Positions 1 through 3,827 of a stretch of 8,524 bases of DNA are shown here, one piece after another. How positions within the stretch are numbered: position 1 is the first letter of the stretch; the number at the start of each line of letters is the position of its first letter. The DNA comes from Syntrophaceae bacterium (lineage in GTDB: Bacteria > Desulfobacterota > DTXE01): NCBI GenBank assembly GCA_012962595.1, contig DTXE01000463.1:1-8524 (forward strand), read 5' to 3'. The notes beneath the pieces are model-generated. The model searched no databases. It had not been told where the DNA came from and saw nothing but the letters and a program-made list of their open reading frames with translations. The translations under genes and the position numbers were made by a program.

Positions 1-47
1 AAAACCATTTTGAAACGGCCTTGGATACTCCCGCTACACTTTTTCAA

Positions 48-160
48 GGGCATAAAGCAAAAAAGAAATCCTCCTGCCTATATTGCATTTTCATTCTTCC
101 TTGTGGCCCCAAGGGCCATGAGGGTTTCATATAGAAATACCCTCTTCACTCAAACCTAAA
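48..160 (+). repeat. Dispersed intergenic repeat, copy A (structured)
   Basis: The head (48-79) reads GGGCATAAAGCAAAAAA then GAAATCCTCCTGCCT, and 80-94 continues TATTGCATTTTCAT. This matches copy C at 3562 almost base for base. GGCA at 49-52 can pair with TGCC at 75-78 around an A-rich loop. A hairpin follows: TTGTGGCCC (101-109), loop CAA, GGGCCATGA (113-121), 9 pairs with two G-U. A second dyad runs from GGGT (122-125) to ACCC (139-142), spaced 13 bases. The G-U pairs form only in plus-strand RNA, so that orientation is slightly favoured. The element lies downstream of the purM stop codon, so the hairpins might also end purM transcription, but no T-run directly follows a stem on that strand. 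Between 160 and the purM stop there are only three loose GGTATCTT repeats (188, 205, 217). No gene is seen in 1-228. The right boundary is approximate. Confidence 0.6.
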
Positions 161-228
161 TGTCCCTGATTCACCATACATGATACAGGTATCTTCTATT
201 ATCTGGTATCTTGCATGGTGTATCTTGC

Positions 229-1269
229 CTAGATAAACTCAACAGATGGGTATTCTCCCTTCTTGGAAACAATCTCTCCTATCAAGAATGCCCTCTCATC
301 CAAGGCATTAAGTCTGGTCAATACATCTTGAACCTGGGCCTCTGGTACCACCAAGATCATACCAATGCCATTATTGAAGGTTCTGAGCATCTCAAAATCA
401 GAGATATTTCCTTCTTCCTTCAAAAAAGAAAATATAGGAGGAATTTCCCAACTTCCTAGTTTGATGCGTGCCTGGCAGGTTTTGGGTAGAATCCGTGGTA
501 GATTTTCTATAATCCCCCCGCCCGTTATATGGCATACACCAGAAATCTTATAATCTCTGAGTAGATTAAGCACTGTTTCCGAATAAATTTTGGTAGGTTC
601 TAATAGTTCATCTCCTATAGTTCGATCTAGTCCTTTTACCTTGTCATGAACCTTCAGTTTGAGCTTATCGAATATAATTTTCCTAGCCAAAGAATAACCA
701 TTGCTGTGAAGCCCGGTTGAGCTTATACCTATGAGTCGATGTCCCATGGCAATCTCAGACCCATCAATTACTTTATCACCCTCAACTATACCCACCACAA
801 ATCCTGCTAAATCGTACTCTTTTTCTTGATAAAAGCCCGGCATCTCAGCAGTCTCTCCGCCGATGAGAGAACATTTGGCCATATGGCAGCCCACAGCGAT
901 CCCTTTTACTACCTGAAATGCTATAGTCGGATCTAGCTTACCCATAGCCATATAATCTAATAAAAAAAGGGGTCTTGCTCCATGGGTCACTATATCATTG
1001 ACGCACATGGCCACCAGATCGATTCCCACGGTATCGTGTTTATTCATCATAAAGGCTACCTTCAGCTTTGTTCCCACTCCATCGGTGCTGGTCACCAAAA
1101 CCGGCTTATGGTATTGATCTGTGCCAAGTGAAAAAAGGGCGCCAAATCCCCCTATCTCTGAGAGCACACCTGAGCGGAATGTGGATCTTACCACCGGTTT
1201 TATCTGCTCCACAAAGCCTGCAGCCTTATCGATATCTACGCCTGCTTTGGCATATTCTGACTCTGCCAT
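229..1269 (-). CDS. purM: Phosphoribosylformylglycinamidine cyclo-ligase (AIR synthetase)
   Basis: PurM is a cytosolic enzyme of de novo purine synthesis. It closes FGAM to aminoimidazole ribonucleotide using ATP, the step directly after the reaction of the PurSL fusion encoded at 3828-6809. The 346-residue length is normal for a full bacterial PurM. Family motifs appear in order: DGVGTKLK (63-70), CVNDI (89-93), GGETAEMPGFY (137-147), GLHSNGYSL (186-194), EPTKIY (224-229), HITGGGIIEN (247-256) and TFNNGIGM (297-304). The ATG start has a modest AGGT Shine-Dalgarno at 1277-1280, seven bases upstream, and the reading frame ends in TAG. The gene seems to be transcribed alone, from a TTGACA promoter at 1309-1337. 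No purN follows it within the window, although purM-purN pairs are common elsewhere. No truncation or missing motif is seen. Confidence 0.98.
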   Translation of the reverse strand: MAESEYAKAGVDIDKAAGFVEQIKPVVRSTFRSGVLSEIGGFGALFSLGTDQYHKPVLVTSTDGVGTKLKVAFMMNKHDTVGIDLVAMCVNDIVTHGARPLFLLDYMAMGKLDPTIAFQVVKGIAVGCHMAKCSLIGGETAEMPGFYQEKEYDLAGFVVGIVEGDKVIDGSEIAMGHRLIGISSTGLHSNGYSLARKIIFDKLKLKVHDKVKGLDRTIGDELLEPTKIYSETVLNLLRDYKISGVCHITGGGIIENLPRILPKTCQARIKLGSWEIPPIFSFLKEEGNISDFEMLRTFNNGIGMILVVPEAQVQDVLTRLNALDERAFLIGEIVSKKGEYPSVEFI

Positions 1270-1301
1270 AGAGATAACCTATCAGAAATGTGCGAAAGAG
1301 G

Positions 1302-1322
1302 AAAGGTCTTTTTAGACCCTTT
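1302..1322 (-). promoter_or_regulatory. Inverted repeat over the purM -10 region
   Basis: GGTCT (1305-1309) and AGACC (1314-1318) form a perfect 5-bp dyad with a TTTT loop. It extends by AAA (1302-1304) with TTT (1320-1322) if one C (1319) is bulged. It covers the proposed purM -10 box and start point, so it could be an operator or a short hairpin at the 5' end of the mRNA. No matching dyad is seen at the purSL promoter, so shared purine control is not supported by sequence alone. Confidence 0.3.
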
Positions 1323-1337
1323 TAGAGCAATTGTCAA
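1309..1337 (-). promoter_or_regulatory. Putative sigma-70 promoter of purM
   Basis: On the minus strand a perfect -35 TTGACA (1337-1332) is followed after 17 bases by TAAAAA (1314-1309) as a -10 box. Transcription would start near 1302, giving a leader of about 33 bases that contains the Shine-Dalgarno. The -10 is a weak match, while the -35 and the spacing are ideal. Confidence 0.5.
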
Positions 1338-1378
1338 TGTAATTCTCCGTGGGGTTTTCTGACTTCTCAGACTTATCA

Positions 1379-1444
1379 GGGCATAGCAAAAAAAAGAAAT
1401 CCCCTGCCCACATAAGGTTTCGGGGCAGATACGAATTTTATGCC
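1379..1444 (+). repeat. Dispersed intergenic repeat, copy B (diverged, nested stems)
   Basis: The first 30 bases (GGGCATAGCAAAAAAAA, then GAAATCCCCTGCC) match copies A and C. The rest differs and forms its own fold. GGCATA (1380-1385) pairs perfectly with TATGCC (1439-1444), enclosing CTGCCC (1404-1409) paired with GGGCAG (1423-1428). TGCCC at 1405-1409 can instead pair with GGGCA at 1379-1383, so two exclusive structures are possible. It lies between the 5' end of purM and the zinc-ribbon ORF. The remainder of the 1270-1589 gap holds only the two promoters listed and no other gene that I can see. Confidence 0.5.
1388..1428 (-). terminator. Possible intrinsic terminator downstream of polX
   Basis: Read on the minus strand, CTGCCC (1428-1423), a 13-base loop and GGGCAG (1409-1404) form a GC-rich 6-bp stem. 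A 13-base tract of T broken by one C (1400-1388) starts three bases later. It lies about 310 bases after the polX stop and just before the purM promoter, where it would separate the two minus-strand units. The three-base gap before the T-run and the large loop make it an imperfect example. Confidence 0.35.
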
Positions 1445-1519
1445 AATAAGGACCGCTTAGCCTTTGTTCTCAACCTTTTATCTTGTCATTTTTACATTAA
1501 CTCTATTTTTTCTGGTCTT

Positions 1520-1547
1520 TTGTGAGAAACATTTTAAAATATATAAA
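1520..1547 (+). promoter_or_regulatory. Putative promoter of the zinc-ribbon ORF
   Basis: TTGTGA (1520-1525), a 16-base spacer and TATAAA (1542-1547) resemble a sigma-70 promoter. Transcription would start near 1554, about 36 bases before the ATG and upstream of a good AAGGAA ribosome site. The area is AT-rich, so chance matches are likely. Confidence 0.4.
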
Positions 1548-1589
1548 AATCCACGTCTAACGCTAATTAAATGAAAGGAATTGCGGTAA

Positions 1590-1760
1590 ATGCTCAAATT
1601 ATCAATTTGCAAAAATTGTAAACGTCCCTTTTGGACCAGAGGAAACACCTCTAAGTATTGCTCCCCAGATTGCAGAAAGGGCCGAAAGTCACATATGTGG
1701 TCTTCAGCCACCGGTGCCAGAAGGCAAAACAGGGAAGAGGTCACGTTTTCTGTAAGATAA
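1590..1760 (+). CDS. Small zinc-ribbon / treble-clef-like protein, 56 aa
   Basis: This 56-residue ORF has no recognised full-length family. Its N-terminal half has the metal-binding pattern C7-x2-C10, then YCS with C24-x3-C28. The spacing CKNCKRPF...KYCSPDCRKGRK resembles the 'kYCS..Cr' zinc knuckles of small treble-clef proteins and the CGNR-type finger. The second half is basic (R29, K30, R32, K33, R44, R45), which suggests nucleic-acid binding, though this is inferred. ATG 1590 has AAGGAA at 1575-1580, nine bases upstream. The only other nearby ATG (1571) opens a 16-codon frame that is not shared. Its last 20 bases overlap the end of polX tail to tail. An 88-codon antisense frame covers the same DNA but has no recognisable feature. 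The four spaced cysteines make this frame the better candidate. Confidence 0.65.
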   Translation: MLKLSICKNCKRPFWTRGNTSKYCSPDCRKGRKSHMWSSATGARRQNREEVTFSVR

Positions 1761-3477
1761 AATTACCCCGCCTTTTTAAATATTTAATCAGTTCATCATA
1801 GGAAAGGCAATTGAGAAGATTTGATGATTCAAGCCAAGCACGACGGGCTACAGAAATTCCCAGAGAAAGATATTCCATTTGATCTAGAATATGGGCATCA
1901 GTTCCGATACCTAAAAATATGCCCTTTTCTCCAGCAGCCCGAGAGTAAATGTCATTCAGGTCTAATCTTTTAGGGTAGGCATTAATCTCTAGAGCGGTAT
2001 GAGTTTGAGCAGCTTCATTTAGAACTGTTTCTATATTAAGGGCATATGGTTCCCGTTCTCCAAATAGCCTTCCTGTAGGATGGGCAATGAGGTGAACATA
2101 AGGATTCCTCATAGCGGATATGATTCGTGTGGTTAATGTAGCCTCATCCTGCTTAAAACCCGTATGAATAGCGGCAATCACCAAGTCCAATTCCTTTAAA
2201 ATGTCATCTGGATAATCTAGGTTTCCTCGGGAATCAATATCCACCTCGGTTCCACATAGTAGCTTCACAGGGGTATTTTTTTTATTGAATTGCCTAATAG
2301 CCTTTACCTTTTTTCTAAGATCCTCTGTGGAAACGCCCCCCGCTACTTTAAGGGATTGGGAATGATCGCAAACCCCCACCCATTTAAGTCCCATTTGGGC
2401 AGCCTTATTGGCAATATCCTCTAGGGTACCTTTACCATCACTATATGTAGAGTGTACATGAAGATCTCCTTGTACATCCCCATATTCTACCAGCCTTGGC
2501 AGTTTACCTTCTAATGCAGCTTCAATCTCACCCCTATCCTCACGAAGTTCAGGTGGAATATAAGGCAATCCAACTGCCTTAAATACCTCCTCTTCCTCCT
2601 TTCCTCCAATACGCTTATCTCCCTTAAATATTCCATATTCACTGATTTTTAATCCCTTTCTCAAAGCCAGCTCCCTTATTCTTATATTGTGGGTCTTGGA
2701 GCCTGTAAAATAACACAGAGCGGCCCCAAAACATTCTGGTTCTACTACCCGAAGATCTACGGCAATTCCTTCCTTTGTACGAATACTGGATTTTGTCTCG
2801 CCCTTAGCTATGATCTCGTAGGCTTGAGGCAGGGAGGTAAAGACATCCATTACCCTGGTGGGATCGGAGGAAGTGATGAGAATATCGATATCCTTTATGG
2901 TTTCCCTCTGACGCCGCACACTTCCAGCCACACTTATTCTATCTATAGGACAGCGTCTTTTTAGCATTCCCAATATCTCCTCTGCCAAGGGCCGAATAAT
3001 ACCCAGGGGGATGCGCTCTTTCCCTTTTTTTACCAACCCTATGCCTTTCAAAATGTTTTCTTCGGTTTTGGCCTTTATACCAGGAAGACCCCTGAGCTTG
3101 TGCTCCTTTGCCAATGTTTCTAAATCTTCAATACTAACTACCTTAAACCTCTCAAAGAGAATCTTGGCTGTTCTGGGTCCCACACCTGGAATAGAGAGAA
3201 GAGCCACTAATCCCGGAGGTACCTCGTTCTTCAAATCTTCATAGAATCTGAGTGTACCGGTTTCCAATATCTCCCTAATCTTAATAGCCAAATCCTTTCC
3301 TATACCTGGGAGTTCATATAACTTCCCTTTTTGTGCCAGGATAGCAATATCTTCAGCCAAATTCTCAATATTCTGAGAGGCCTTACGATATGCCCTGATG
3401 CGGAAAGGATTTTCTCCTTTTATTTCTAAAATGTCAGCGATGCCCTTAAACACCGCAGCAATTTCCTGATTTTTCAA
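1741..3477 (-). CDS. polX: DNA polymerase/3'-5' exonuclease PolX
   Basis: Family X DNA polymerase for gap filling in base-excision and related repair. The bacterial form adds a PHP domain with 3'-5' exonuclease and AP-site activity. The 578-residue length is usual. Helix-hairpin-helix motifs lie at about 55-70 (LPGIGKDLAIKI), 96-111 (IPGVGPRTAKIL) and 130-143. The nucleotidyltransferase core has GSVRR (185-189), the catalytic pair D196/D198 in DIDIL, a third Asp at 241 (VDLRVV) and YFTGSKTHN (256-264). The PHP metal ligands all seem present: H340 and H342, D347, H372, E411, H438, H466, D527 and H529. The start is TTG, supported by a strong AGGAGGT at 3484-3490 six bases upstream; no ATG lies near the N-terminus. 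It is divergent from purSL and overlaps the small zinc-ribbon ORF by 20 bases at its 3' end. Both active sites look intact. Confidence 0.96.
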   Translation of the reverse strand: MKNQEIAAVFKGIADILEIKGENPFRIRAYRKASQNIENLAEDIAILAQKGKLYELPGIGKDLAIKIREILETGTLRFYEDLKNEVPPGLVALLSIPGVGPRTAKILFERFKVVSIEDLETLAKEHKLRGLPGIKAKTEENILKGIGLVKKGKERIPLGIIRPLAEEILGMLKRRCPIDRISVAGSVRRQRETIKDIDILITSSDPTRVMDVFTSLPQAYEIIAKGETKSSIRTKEGIAVDLRVVEPECFGAALCYFTGSKTHNIRIRELALRKGLKISEYGIFKGDKRIGGKEEEEVFKAVGLPYIPPELREDRGEIEAALEGKLPRLVEYGDVQGDLHVHSTYSDGKGTLEDIANKAAQMGLKWVGVCDHSQSLKVAGGVSTEDLRKKVKAIRQFNKKNTPVKLLCGTEVDIDSRGNLDYPDDILKELDLVIAAIHTGFKQDEATLTTRIISAMRNPYVHLIAHPTGRLFGEREPYALNIETVLNEAAQTHTALEINAYPKRLDLNDIYSRAAGEKGIFLGIGTDAHILDQMEYLSLGISVARRAWLESSNLLNCLSYDELIKYLKRRGNFILQKT

Positions 3478-3483
3478 TTCTTA

Positions 3484-3490
3484 ACCTCCT
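3484..3490 (-). promoter_or_regulatory. Ribosome binding site fixing the polX TTG start
   Basis: AGGAGGT on the minus strand is a near-perfect anti-16S match, six bases before TTG at 3477-3475. It is the reason for accepting a TTG start, because no ATG or GTG is suitably placed. Confidence 0.8.
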
Positions 3491-3536
3491 CTCTAATTAA
3501 TGGCGCAGATGAATCCTGCTCTCTGGCATGCCTTTA

Positions 3537-3557
3537 TGTCCATAATAAATGTGGACA
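3537..3557. other. 6-bp hairpin in the polX upstream region
   Basis: TGTCCA (3537-3542) and TGGACA (3552-3557) are perfect inverted repeats around a 9-base loop. The hairpin ends four bases before repeat copy C and lies 47 bases upstream of the polX ribosome site. It could be a hairpin in the polX leader or a protein-binding dyad; nothing in the sequence decides between these. Confidence 0.3.
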
Positions 3558-3561
3558 AATA

Positions 3562-3685
3562 GGGCATAGCAAAAAAAGAAATACTCCTGCCTGTATTGCA
3601 TTTTCATATTTCTTTTTGACTGAAGGTCATGAATGTCTCCCCTTTTGGGTGCGTATTATACTCACCCTAATACCTTAAACCAAGA
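3562..3685 (+). repeat. Dispersed intergenic repeat, copy C (structured)
   Basis: The segment 3562-3607 matches 48-94 of copy A with only a few substitutions and small gaps: GGGCATAGCAAAAAAA, GAAATACTCCTGCCT, then TATTGCATTTTCAT. GGGCA (3562-3566) can pair with TGCCT (3588-3592), with one G-U. The next hairpin is TGAC (3617-3620), loop TGAAG, GTCA (3626-3629); it sits where copy A has TGGCCC/GGGCCA, so the arms changed but pairing is kept. A second dyad GGGT-N13-ACCC (3647-3667) again corresponds to copy A. Weak similarity (ACCCT, eight bases, AAACC) continues to about 3685. The copy fills the middle of the polX/purSL divergent gap and lies upstream of the mapped purSL promoter, so it is not in that short leader. 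Confidence 0.6.
3647..3667. promoter_or_regulatory. 21-bp near-perfect palindrome
   Basis: The arms are GGGTG then GTAT, and ATAC then CACCC, around a central T. Nine of ten positions pair; the single mismatch is C3652 with T3662. The symmetry of about two helical turns is typical of an operator for a dimeric regulator. It sits roughly 100 bases upstream of the purSL -35 box and 170 bases from the polX start. It also corresponds to the second hairpin of the repeat, so it may be part of that element rather than a regulator site. Confidence 0.4.
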
Positions 3686-3770
3686 GGGTTTTTATAGTTT
3701 TGAAAGATTTCTAACTCTATTTTTGAATGTCATTAAGGGTGTGACGCTAATCAAATTATCATGTAGACTT

Positions 3771-3798
3771 TTGACAGGTCCCCAGAAAAATGTAAAAT
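3771..3798 (+). promoter_or_regulatory. Sigma-70 promoter of purSL
   Basis: A perfect TTGACA (3771-3776), a 16-base spacer and TAAAAT (3793-3798) make this the best promoter match in the window. Transcription would begin near 3805, leaving a leader of about 23 bases that carries GGAG at 3818-3821. Such a short leader leaves no room for a riboswitch. Confidence 0.6.
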
Positions 3799-3827
3799 AC
3801 CTTTTAAAACAGTGGGTGGAGAGTTAA

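Noticed and set aside
44..94. Short minus-strand frame MKMQYRQEDFFFALCP in repeat copy A, with a similar start MKMQYRQEYFFF in copy C (3497-3607).
   Set aside because: The shared peptide follows from the nucleotide repeat. The frames diverge after FFF because of small indels, and the differences do not look codon-conserving, so coding is not supported.
188..228. Three GGTATCTT-like direct repeats after purM.
   Set aside because: Only three imperfect 8-10 base units with unequal spacing; no CRISPR or tandem-array character.
1478..1744. 88-codon minus-strand frame opposite the zinc-ribbon ORF.
   Set aside because: No motif or domain is seen, and the plus-strand frame has a ribosome site and four spaced cysteines.
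3562..3827. Riboswitch in the purSL leader.
   Set aside because: The likely transcription start near 3805 leaves only about 23 bases of leader, and no purine-riboswitch core sequence was recognised in the gap.
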